Shown here: positions 9,021 to 16,854 of the stretch, one piece after another
How positions within the stretch are numbered: the stretch's first letter is position 1
Layout: each line of letters opens with the position of its first letter
DNA from: an uncultured Alistipes sp.
GTDB lineage: Bacteria > Bacteroidota > Bacteroidia > Bacteroidales > UBA932
Length of the DNA stretch: 64,000 nucleotides
Direction of reading: 5' to 3'
Assembly (NCBI GenBank): GCA_902388455.1
Contig: CABMPD010000001.1
Span: 1-64,000, forward strand
The notes under the pieces: model-generated
What the model was told of the DNA's origin: nothing
The model's database searches: none
Seen by the model: only the letters and a program-made list of their open reading frames with translations
Program-made: the position numbers and the translations under genes

Positions 9021-10796
9021 CTACTCGGCAGGCGGCATGAAAATCACCTCACCCAGGCTGGCATTGTCCTTCTTATGGAAAATCACTTTCTCGATGCTTT
9101 CCTCATCCTGCACTTCAACATTCCATGTGTTGCCCTGCGCATAGACGGTCAGGGGAGAGTTATTGTACAGGTCATAGAGGACACCTCCATTGCCGTTGTT
9201 TATGAACACATTGCCGCCAGGATTGTAGTCATCGCCCTCGGTAAGGTTTCCAAGATTGAGTTCAGGACCGGTACCGTCGGATACATTTCCGATATTGGTA
9301 ATGCCCCAAAGATGGCCCTCAATATGATTGCCTGACATATAGACTTTCTGTCCTCCGTTGGAGTTGTAGATGCTTACTCCACTGCCACCGTTCATGGCAT
9401 TGCTCTCGTACTTATTGTCTACCAGGATATTGTCGATAATCCTCACATCCATAGTACCATTGGTTGTGATACCGTAACGGCAGCCCCTGACGTCATTGCC
9501 TTCGATAAGCACCTTATTCGTACCGGAAATGCCCATCATATTGGCCACGGCTATTCCTCCGTTCATCGTTGTCTCGAAAGGTCCTACCACTGTATTGCCT
9601 ATAATATCCACGGTTCCGGCTCCGCCTACCGTCACATTGATCTGAGGCCTGTTCCTGCTGTCGTAGGAATTGTTCTCCAGGTGATTGTTCTCGAACAGGA
9701 GAGGTGAAGCAATATTGGCGCCTCCCGAGATGCCTTCACGCACATTGTCCTTGATAGTGCAGTTCCTCACTGTGGTAAGAGCCTCGCTGCCCAAATTGAT
9801 CGCAGCATAATTCTGAACCACTCCGGAAAGCTCACAGTTCTCGATAGTCAGCGGCTGTCCACCGAAGTTGCGGATAGGGAAACATACCAGTTTCACATTG
9901 GAGAGTGTTCCGCCGCCTGTCTCCGTGAAATACAGATAGTCCGGCTCAGCCGTCGCGTCGACGGGCTGTATCACGGCCTGTTCTGAAGGAGTAAAATTCA
10001 AAGTTCCAAGCACTGTAATGCGGACTCCGTCTGCAATCAGCAGTGCGGATGTTCCGTCCATCACCAGCCTGTCCCCGTCTGCCAGAGTCATACTGGCATT
10101 GACGGTATAGGTACCGTCCTCTCCGGAAACGATTCCGGCCGGAAGATCCCTGAGCATTTCAAAGGTATATTCCACTCCAAGCCCATCGGTCGTAAACTCT
10201 TCGGTCACCTCGACAGGATACTCTGCCTCCATTCCGTCGGCAACAGCCTTAATGACAGCATCTCCTACAGCCACAGCCGTGACGACTCCTTCCTGATCCA
10301 CCGATGCGACACTCTCATCCGATGAACTGTACTCCACCGGACCCTCAAGAACCGCTCCCTGAGGTGCAACGGTGACTGTTAACGGGAGTGTCTGACCGAC
10401 TACCAGCCTGCGCTGGGCTGCGACAATCTCAATGGACTCAGGATCAGCGGGCGCCTCCTGAACGACATTGAACGAAGCCTGGGCCGTACCGGCTGTAATC
10501 GTCACGCTGGCCGTACGGGTCTCCGCACATTCCTCTTCTGCAAGGGCGACAGTAAGAGTTGCCTCACCGGCTTCCCCGGCCTCGGGAGTAACACTCACCC
10601 ACGTCTGGGAAACGCTCAGATGCCATTCTGTACTGGACGTAATCGACAAAGTCTGAGGTTCTGTATTGCCCGGAGTAAACCTGACCTCCTTTACATTACC
10701 TTCTATTGACAAGGAATCTTCCTTTTCCTCCGTCTGCTTGCAGCCTGTAGAAAAGACCAGACCGAACAGACCTGCAATAATCAAAGCTTTTTTCAT
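9021..10796 (-). CDS. BACON / Big2 / parallel beta-helix lipoprotein
   Basis: Predicted surface lipoprotein of 591 residues. The lipobox ends at C19 (FSTGC) and is followed by an acid-rich KQTEEKED stretch, which resembles the lipoprotein export signal of Bacteroidota surface proteins. A BACON domain occupies about 26-116 ([21 protein letters not shown]), a Big2 Ig-like domain about 118-197 ([31 protein letters not shown] region), and the remainder is a right-handed beta-helix with N-rich rungs. Such architecture suits binding or lysis of polysaccharide, but no catalytic motif was recognised. It probably heads a two-gene unit with the GT2 gene. Confidence 0.75.
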   Translation of the reverse strand: MKKALIIAGLFGLVFSTGCKQTEEKEDSLSIEGNVKEVRFTPGNTEPQTLSITSSTEWHLSVSQTWVSVTPEAGEAGEATLTVALAEEECAETRTASVTITAGTAQASFNVVQEAPADPESIEIVAAQRRLVVGQTLPLTVTVAPQGAVLEGPVEYSSSDESVASVDQEGVVTAVAVGDAVIKAVADGMEAEYPVEVTEEFTTDGLGVEYTFEMLRDLPAGIVSGEDGTYTVNASMTLADGDRLVMDGTSALLIADGVRITVLGTLNFTPSEQAVIQPVDATAEPDYLYFTETGGGTLSNVKLVCFPIRNFGGQPLTIENCELSGVVQNYAAINLGSEALTTVRNCTIKDNVREGISGGANIASPLLFENNHLENNSYDSRNRPQINVTVGGAGTVDIIGNTVVGPFETTMNGGIAVANMMGISGTNKVLIEGNDVRGCRYGITTNGTMDVRIIDNILVDNKYESNAMNGGSGVSIYNSNGGQKVYMSGNHIEGHLWGITNIGNVSDGTGPELNLGNLTEGDDYNPGGNVFINNGNGGVLYDLYNNSPLTVYAQGNTWNVEVQDEESIEKVIFHKKDNASLGEVIFMPPAE

Positions 10797-10827
10797 ACCA
10801 TAAAATTTTATTGGTTAATAATGCTAA

Positions 10828-10835
10828 CAAATTTA
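10828..10835 (-). promoter_or_regulatory. -7 box TAAATTTG for the beta-helix lipoprotein gene
   Basis: Minus-strand reading TAAATTTG matches TAnnTTTG exactly and ends 31 nt upstream of the ATG at 10796. It sits inside the near-palindrome CTAACAAATTTAG. Confidence 0.5.
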
Positions 10836-10900
10836 GGCAAATTCCCATTAAAACAGAACAGTTATTGCCTCATTTTCCCGGAAGAACAAGACCGGACCCC

Positions 10901-11278
10901 TTAGTTGTTCTTGTTTACCAGATAGTCTTTCAGCACTCTATTGGCCCAGCGACGAAACTCGACACCATTTTTGGATTTTACGCGATAACCGACAGAGATT
11001 ATCACATCAAGATTGTAAAAACTCACATCATGTGTCTGGCTTTTTCCGGTCATGGCACCGTGCTGAGTGGTTGTCGCAAATTTTGCGACAACCACTTCTC
11101 CTGCCAGTTCTTCACGAATGGCATTGTCTATATGCTTTCTGATAGTCTTAGAATTTCTTCCGAATAACTCTGCCATTTGGCTGACATTCAACCAAACCAT
11201 ATCCTTGTCTACCTTTACTTCCAACTGTGTTTTTCCATCAGCAGAACGGTAGATTGCGATCTTATCATTCAATTCCAT
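10901..11278 (-). CDS. RhuM-family protein, C-terminally truncated
   Basis: The 125 residues correspond to the N-terminal DNA-binding-like region of RhuM/Fic-associated family proteins: QLEVKVDKDMVWLNVSQMAE, LFGRNSKTIRKHI, ATTTQHGAMTG, and the highly conserved YNLDVIISVGYRVKS and FRRWANRVLKDYL. Family members I know of run to about 300 residues or more, so most of the C-terminal part is missing here. A genuine stop follows NKNN, and the 100 bases beyond do not restore the domain. It is either a gene remnant or a short regulator. The function of RhuM is not established. It lies 32 nt downstream of the uvrA-like gene, and a 7-base TAATTTG just upstream may be a weak own promoter. Confidence 0.75.
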   Translation of the reverse strand: MELNDKIAIYRSADGKTQLEVKVDKDMVWLNVSQMAELFGRNSKTIRKHIDNAIREELAGEVVVAKFATTTQHGAMTGKSQTHDVSFYNLDVIISVGYRVKSKNGVEFRRWANRVLKDYLVNKNN

Positions 11279-11310
11279 ATCTCAACACTTTTAACAGATT
11301 ACACAAATTA

Positions 11311-13806
11311 TCAGATGAACCGGCCTGTGACGCTGTCCGGGCAGCGGCGGATGTCCTCAGGAGTGCCGGCAGCCACGATGCAGCCACCTTCCTCGCCGCC
11401 GCCGGGACCCATGTCGATGACGTAGTCGGCCGAGCGGATGACGTCGATGTCGTGCTCGATGACGATGACGGTGGCGCCGTGGTCTATCAGGCTCTGGAAG
11501 ACCTGCAGCAGGGTCTGTACGTCGGCGGGATGCAGGCCGATGGTCGGCTCGTCGAACACGAAGACCGAATCGTCCTGACCGCGTCCCATCTCGCTGGCCA
11601 GCTTCAGACGCTGGGCCTCGCCACCCGACAGTCCGGGAGTCTGCTCGCCGAGAGTCAGATAGCCCAAGCCAAGGTCCTGGAGCACCTGAAGCCGCTGACG
11701 CACAGTCCTGAGATCCCCGCATGCCACGAGAGCATCGCTGACATCCATCGCCATCAATTCGGGAAGAGAGTGATAGGTTCCCTCGAAATTCTCCCGGCGG
11801 ATACGGTAGGCCGCCTTGGAATAGCGGGAGCCGCGGCAGTCCGGGCAGGGTATGTCCACGTCGGGCAGGAACTGTACGTCGAGGCTGATGACACCCGTAC
11901 CGTCACAGGTAGGACAGCGCAGACGGCCGGTATTGTAGGAAAAATCCCCGTCCTTCCAGCCGGCGGCCTTAGCGTCGGGCGTGCGGGCGTATACCTTGCG
12001 CAGCTCGTCGTGTACGTTGGCGTATGTAGCTACGGTAGAGCGGATATTGATGCCTATGGGCGTAGCGTCTATCAGCTTGGCGTGCCGGATGCCGTCGGCC
12101 TGTACGGACAGCACGTGGTCAGGCAACTTGCCGCCCGAAACCATCGCCTGCAGACCCGGCACCAGACTCTCCAGTATCAGAGTCGTCTTGCCCGAGCCCG
12201 ACACTCCGGTCACCACGGTCAGCCGCCCCTTGGGGATATCCACCTCCAGCGGCTTCACCGTATGTATCGCAGCCGTCGAGATATGGATACGTCCGTAAGC
12301 AAACATCTCGGATTCAGCAGCACGTTTCCTGGCACTCACCCCTGCCCTACCGGCTAAAAAAGGACCTATCTTCGAGTCCGGACACCGCCCGATATCCTCC
12401 AGCGTCCCCTGCGCGATCACCTGTCCGCCCGAAGAACCGGCCCCGGGCCCCATCTCGATCATCCAGTCCGACTCCTTGAGTATCTGCACATCGTGGTCCA
12501 CGAGCACTATCGAATTGCCGTCGGCTATCAGGTCCTTCATCACCCCTGCCAGCCCGACGATATTGGCCGGATGCAGCCCTATGGACGGCTCGTCCAGCAC
12601 ATAGAGCACCCCGGTAGTACGGTTGCGCACCGCCCGGGCCAGCTGCATCCTCTGCCGCTCCCCGGTCGAAAGCGTGGACGAAGCGCGGTCCAGACTCAAA
12701 TACCCAACACCCAGATCCAGCAGCCGCACCGAAGCATCCAGGAACGACTCGCAGATCCTTTCGGCCATCGGACGCATCTCCTCCGGCAGGGAAGCCGGCA
12801 CCCCGCGCACCCATTCCACCAGTTCCCTCAGGCTCATCCGGCACGCCTCGTCTATGGAAATGCCCCGGACCCTAGGAGCGCGGGCGGCCTCCGAGAAACG
12901 CGAGCCCCCGCAGTCAGGACACGGCCCGGTCTTCAGGAACCGCTCCACCCGCTTCATCCCCTTCTCGTCCTTGACCTTCGCAAGGGCGTTCTGCACGGTA
13001 TAGACGGCATTGTAGTAGGTAAAATCCAATTCCCCGGCCTGATTGGTATTCTTCGAATGGTAGAATATGTGCTTCTTCTCGGCCGGTCCGTGAAAGACAA
13101 TATCCCGCTCCTTCGGGGTCAACTGGTTGAAAGGCACGTCCGTGCGCACTCCCATCGCCCGGCAGACATCGGTCATCAGGGACCACATCAGGGTATTCCA
13201 CGGCAGCACCGCACCCTGATCGATGCTCAGGGTCTCGTCCGGCACTAAGGTGGACTCATCCACGGTACGGACAGTCCCGGTGCCGTCGCAAGCAGGGCAG
13301 GCTCCGCTGCTGTTGAAGGACAATTCCTCAGCGGACGGAGCGTAGAAATGCGCCCCGCACTCCGGGCAGACCAGTTCCAGACCGGCCGCCACATTGAGCG
13401 ACGGTGTCACGTAATGCCCGTTCGGGCAGCGGTGGGAGGCTAAGCGCGAATAGATCAGGCGCAGCATGTTGAGCAGCTCCGTCCCAGTGCCGAAGGTGCT
13501 GCGGATACCCGGCACCGCCGGCCTCTGGTGCATGGCCAGGGCCGCCGGCACGTAGAGCACCTCATCCACGCTCGCCCGCGCCGCCTGAGTCATTCTCCGG
13601 CGGGTATATGTCGACAGCGACTCGAGATAGCGCCGCGATCCCTCCGCATACAGTACCCCGAGGGCCAGCGAGCTCTTGCCCGAGCCCGACACCCCCGCTA
13701 TCCCCACGACCTTCCCCAGCGGCACGTCCACATCGATATTCTTAAGATTGTGCACCCTCGCCCCGCGCACCTCTATCCTGTCCGGTCTGTCAATATTTTC
13801 TTTCAT
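11311..13806 (-). CDS. UvrA-type ABC ATPase (short UvrA paralogue)
   Basis: Twin ABC ATPase of the UvrA family. The start is taken as the ATG at 13806; an upstream in-frame TTG at 13812 would add two residues. Visible: first Walker A GVSGSGKSS (about 37-45), zinc-finger cysteines CPECGAHF and CPACDGTG, signature LSTGERQRM, second Walker A GVSGSGKTT, CPTCDGTG/CPDCRGSR zinc pair, signature LSGGEAQRLKL and Walker B VFDEPTIGLHP. At 831 residues it is about 100 shorter than canonical UvrA (about 940), as in UvrA2-type paralogues linked to repair or drug tolerance. No uvrB or uvrC is nearby. A true uvrA is probably elsewhere, but this cannot be seen here. Confidence 0.8.
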   Translation of the reverse strand: MKENIDRPDRIEVRGARVHNLKNIDVDVPLGKVVGIAGVSGSGKSSLALGVLYAEGSRRYLESLSTYTRRRMTQAARASVDEVLYVPAALAMHQRPAVPGIRSTFGTGTELLNMLRLIYSRLASHRCPNGHYVTPSLNVAAGLELVCPECGAHFYAPSAEELSFNSSGACPACDGTGTVRTVDESTLVPDETLSIDQGAVLPWNTLMWSLMTDVCRAMGVRTDVPFNQLTPKERDIVFHGPAEKKHIFYHSKNTNQAGELDFTYYNAVYTVQNALAKVKDEKGMKRVERFLKTGPCPDCGGSRFSEAARAPRVRGISIDEACRMSLRELVEWVRGVPASLPEEMRPMAERICESFLDASVRLLDLGVGYLSLDRASSTLSTGERQRMQLARAVRNRTTGVLYVLDEPSIGLHPANIVGLAGVMKDLIADGNSIVLVDHDVQILKESDWMIEMGPGAGSSGGQVIAQGTLEDIGRCPDSKIGPFLAGRAGVSARKRAAESEMFAYGRIHISTAAIHTVKPLEVDIPKGRLTVVTGVSGSGKTTLILESLVPGLQAMVSGGKLPDHVLSVQADGIRHAKLIDATPIGINIRSTVATYANVHDELRKVYARTPDAKAAGWKDGDFSYNTGRLRCPTCDGTGVISLDVQFLPDVDIPCPDCRGSRYSKAAYRIRRENFEGTYHSLPELMAMDVSDALVACGDLRTVRQRLQVLQDLGLGYLTLGEQTPGLSGGEAQRLKLASEMGRGQDDSVFVFDEPTIGLHPADVQTLLQVFQSLIDHGATVIVIEHDIDVIRSADYVIDMGPGGGEEGGCIVAAGTPEDIRRCPDSVTGRFI

Positions 13807-13827
13807 TGTCAATTTGAATTTATCCTA

Positions 13828-13835
13828 CAAATTTA
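13828..13835 (-). promoter_or_regulatory. -7 box TAAATTTG for the uvrA-like gene
   Basis: Minus-strand TAAATTTG, exact TAnnTTTG match, ending 21 nt before the ATG at 13806. It lies back to back with the plus-strand box of the GH92 gene at 13849, so the 54-bp gap holds two divergent promoters. Confidence 0.5.
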
Positions 13836-13848
13836 TCAACTTTTTCCA

Positions 13849-13856
13849 TAAATTCG
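13849..13856 (+). promoter_or_regulatory. -7 box TAAATTCG directly before the GH92 start
   Basis: TAAATTCG differs from TAnnTTTG at one position and ends only 4 nt before the ATG at 13861. Transcription would begin at or next to the start codon, which implies a leaderless mRNA. Confidence 0.45.
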
Positions 13857-13860
13857 CGGT

Positions 13861-16164
13861 ATGAAAAGACAACTCTTCTGTACTCTGGCAATGACAGCGA
13901 TGACTGTTATCGGAGCGGCTGCGGCGGGGACCGACAGCCTCTCGAAGTGGGTGAATCCCATGATAGGGACAAACGGAATGGGGCATACGTTCCCGGGAGC
14001 CTGCTATCCTTTCGGGATAGTGCAACTCAGCCCGGACACGGACACGGTGCCGCACAACATCGACGGACGGTACCAGCCCGAGGCATACCGCTACTGCGCC
14101 GGCTACCAGTACGGCGACAGTACGATAGTGGGCTTCAGCCACACGCATTTCAGCGGGACGGGGCACTCGGACCTCGGGGACGTGCTGCTGATGCCCACCA
14201 CCGGCGAGCTGAAACTGCGGCCCGGAACGGCGGCCGACCCTGATGCGGGCTACCGCTCCCGGTACTCGCACGAACGGGAGACGGCCCGGCCGGGATACTA
14301 CGAGGCCTTCCTGGAGGACTACGGCATACGGGCGCAGCTGACGGCCACCCCGAGGACAGGCGTACACCGCTACACCTACCCCGAGGGCGCCTCGGAGCAG
14401 CGGGTCATCCTCGACCTCATCCACGGCATCTACAACTACGACGGCAAGGTGCTCTGGGCCCAGATCCGCGTCGAGAACGACACCCTGCTGACCGGCTACC
14501 GCATCACCAACGGCTGGGCGCGGACCAACTACACCTACTTCGCGATATCGTTTTCAAGGCCAATACGCGAGTACGGCTACAAGGAATTCGGGAAAGTGCT
14601 CTACAACGGGTTCTACCGCAAGTTCGACCTGGAGCACAATTTCCCGGAAATCGGAGGCCGGAAGATAGCGGCATGGTTCGAGTTCGATCCCTCGGAGGGC
14701 CGGGAGTTAGTGGTAAAGGTCGCCCTGTCGGGGGTGAGCACCGCAGGAGCGGTCAGGAATCTGGAGGCGGAGGCCGCAGGAAAGGATTTTGAGACCGTGG
14801 CGGCCGAAGCCGGGGCAGCCTGGGACAATGCCCTCTCGGTCATCGAGGCCGAGGGCAATGAGGACCAGCTGTCCATGCTCTACACCTCCCTCTACCACAC
14901 GATGATCAATCCTTCGGTCTACTGCGACGTGGACGGACTCTACCGGGGAGTGGACGGCAACATCCACCGCGCCGAGGGTTTCACGAACTACACCATTTTC
15001 TCCACCTGGGACACCTTCCGGGCCCTGCACCCGCTCTACAACATCATCCAGCGGGAGCGCAGCCATGACATCATCGAGTCCATGATCGCCCACTCAGAGC
15101 AGAGCGTCCACGGAGCCCTGCCGGTATGGAGCCACAACGCCAATGAGAACTGGTGCATGATAGGCTACCACAGCGTCTCCGTCCTCGCCGATGCCATCGC
15201 CGCCGGCATCCCTGTCGATACGGCCCGGGCCCTGAAAGCCATGGTGCGCAGCTCCTCCATACCCTACTACGAGGGCACCGGCGAGATGATGCGCCTCGGG
15301 TACGTGCCCATGGAGGCCTCCGGCAGCTCGGCCTCGGTGACCCTCGAATATGCCTACGATGACTGGACCGTCTACAAGACCGCTGCCGATGCGGGCCAGA
15401 GCGACATCGCAGAGCAGTACCTCAAGCGCTCCGGCAACTGGCGCAACGTCTTCGACCCCGAAACCCGTCACGCCCGTCCCCGCCACGAGGACGGCACCTT
15501 CAAGACTGACTTCGACCTGCTCAGCACCCACGGCCAGGGCTTCATCGAGGGCAACTCCCTCAACTACTCCTTCTACGTGCCCCATGACGTACCCGGCCTG
15601 ATAGAGGCCATGGGCGGAGCAGAGCAGTTCGAGGCCAACCTCGACACCCTGTTCACCATGCACCTGCCCGACGAGTTCTTCGCCGGCACCGAGGACGTCA
15701 CCCGCGAGGGCATCCTCGGCGGCTATGTCCACGGCAACGAGCCCAGCCACCACATACCCTTCCTCTACGCCTGGACCTCCAGCCCCTGGAAGACCCAGTA
15801 CTGGCAGCGCGAGATCATGAACCGGATGTACCGCAACAACATCGACGGCCTCTGCGGCAACGACGACTGCGGCCAGATGTCCGCCTGGTACATCTTCTCC
15901 GCCATGGGCTTCTACCCCGTCTGCCCCGGCAGCGGCGAGTACATCCTCGGAGCCCCCTACCTCCCTTACATGAAGATCAACCTGGAAAACGGCCGGACCC
16001 TCGAGATAAAAGCCCCGAAAGTCTCCGACCGCAACCGCTATGTCCGCTCCGTCAGCCTCAACGGCACACGCCTGCAGCCCGGAGAGGACGGCGTCCTGAA
16101 ACTCACCATCGGCCAGATACTCGCCGGCGGCCTCCTCGAGTTCGAGATGACCGCCCGGCATTAA
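13861..16164 (+). CDS. GH92 alpha-mannosidase, secreted
   Basis: Calcium-dependent exo-alpha-mannosidase of family GH92, acting in the periplasm on N-glycan or yeast-type mannose chains. Residues 1-21 are a signal peptide ending near AAAAG. The mature N-terminal beta-sandwich carries the family motif NPMIGTNGMGHTFPGACYPF (about 33-52) and QLSPDT. The catalytic (alpha/alpha)6 barrel has TNYTIFSTWDTFRALHPL, GNEPSHHIPFLYAW and NDDCGQMSAWYIFSAMGFYP. At 767 residues it is full length. The precise linkage cannot be told from sequence. The downstream 212-residue exported protein begins 26 nt later and may be co-transcribed. Confidence 0.93.
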   Translation: MKRQLFCTLAMTAMTVIGAAAAGTDSLSKWVNPMIGTNGMGHTFPGACYPFGIVQLSPDTDTVPHNIDGRYQPEAYRYCAGYQYGDSTIVGFSHTHFSGTGHSDLGDVLLMPTTGELKLRPGTAADPDAGYRSRYSHERETARPGYYEAFLEDYGIRAQLTATPRTGVHRYTYPEGASEQRVILDLIHGIYNYDGKVLWAQIRVENDTLLTGYRITNGWARTNYTYFAISFSRPIREYGYKEFGKVLYNGFYRKFDLEHNFPEIGGRKIAAWFEFDPSEGRELVVKVALSGVSTAGAVRNLEAEAAGKDFETVAAEAGAAWDNALSVIEAEGNEDQLSMLYTSLYHTMINPSVYCDVDGLYRGVDGNIHRAEGFTNYTIFSTWDTFRALHPLYNIIQRERSHDIIESMIAHSEQSVHGALPVWSHNANENWCMIGYHSVSVLADAIAAGIPVDTARALKAMVRSSSIPYYEGTGEMMRLGYVPMEASGSSASVTLEYAYDDWTVYKTAADAGQSDIAEQYLKRSGNWRNVFDPETRHARPRHEDGTFKTDFDLLSTHGQGFIEGNSLNYSFYVPHDVPGLIEAMGGAEQFEANLDTLFTMHLPDEFFAGTEDVTREGILGGYVHGNEPSHHIPFLYAWTSSPWKTQYWQREIMNRMYRNNIDGLCGNDDCGQMSAWYIFSAMGFYPVCPGSGEYILGAPYLPYMKINLENGRTLEIKAPKVSDRNRYVRSVSLNGTRLQPGEDGVLKLTIGQILAGGLLEFEMTARH

Positions 16165-16190
16165 ATAATTTCAACTTAAATCAATATGCC

Positions 16191-16829
16191 ATGAAACAAT
16201 TCTTGACAACTATCGTCTGCATACTCGGATTATGCGGCATGCAGGCTGCTAAGGCAGCGGCCCAGGAAAGGGCTGAAAGCAGTATCTCTCTGGAATACAA
16301 AATGGTCGAAGATCGGGACCTCTACAGGCTCATGGACTTCCTCGATGTCTACCGACTGGACGTGAAGGTCATCGGAGAAGGGCTCAAGGGCCGGGAGTTC
16401 AGAGTAGTTACCGTCACCTGCAAGGACAGTGTATTCACTGAGACAGGCAGAGAAAGAAGCGGTATCATAGTCAGTGCGGACTCCGATACGCTGGATTTCA
16501 TCTTCTTTGCCCGCCAGACATGTCCCGACACTGTATTACTCTCATGGACAGGAGAAGGAGCGGTATATAAGAACAAGCTTCCGGTGCCTCAGTCCACTCA
16601 TCCGATACTGATGGAAACATACAGCGACCGCGCATACACAGCTAAAGACTCAATTCCAATCATGGCTTACAGTACCGGTCAGCCGCTTGAATTCGAGATG
16701 AACGGTGAAAAACAGACCTTCATACATTACTGTGGGCTGCGCGATGCCAAAGTACATCCAAGAGAATGGCCGGCAAAATACGGCATCAAGGATTTCGTGT
16801 ACTTCTACATTATTTTCCCGGAAGAATAG
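16191..16829 (+). CDS. Exported protein of unknown function
   Basis: A 212-residue protein with a clear signal peptide (about 1-24, cleavage near KAAAQ) and a soluble, mixed alpha/beta mature part rich in short beta strands. I do not recognise a family. Two cysteines at about 105 (RQTCPD) and 184 (HYCGL) could form a disulfide. It follows the GH92 gene by 26 nt and precedes the DUF4922-SpoIID gene by 25 nt, so it probably belongs to the same transcript. No function is assigned. Confidence 0.7.
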   Translation: MKQFLTTIVCILGLCGMQAAKAAAQERAESSISLEYKMVEDRDLYRLMDFLDVYRLDVKVIGEGLKGREFRVVTVTCKDSVFTETGRERSGIIVSADSDTLDFIFFARQTCPDTVLLSWTGEGAVYKNKLPVPQSTHPILMETYSDRAYTAKDSIPIMAYSTGQPLEFEMNGEKQTFIHYCGLRDAKVHPREWPAKYGIKDFVYFYIIFPEE

Positions 16830-16854
16830 CAGCATTTTCAGGATTTAAAACACC

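Noticed and set aside
9021..10796. Polysaccharide lyase call for the beta-helix lipoprotein
   Set aside because: The beta-helix fold is visible but I see no lyase or hydrolase active-site motif, so only the architecture is reported.
11227..12357. 376-codon plus-strand frame opposite the uvrA-like gene
   Set aside because: Antisense to strongly conserved ABC ATPase motifs, without family features.
11311..13806. Anti-phage or resistance island formed by the UvrA-like and RhuM genes
   Set aside because: Only two genes, one truncated, with no nuclease, integrase, toxin pair or boundary repeats; the evidence is too thin.
15094..16161. 355-codon minus-strand frame opposite GH92
   Set aside because: Shadow of the GH92 coding sequence, rich in V, G, A and E, no motif.
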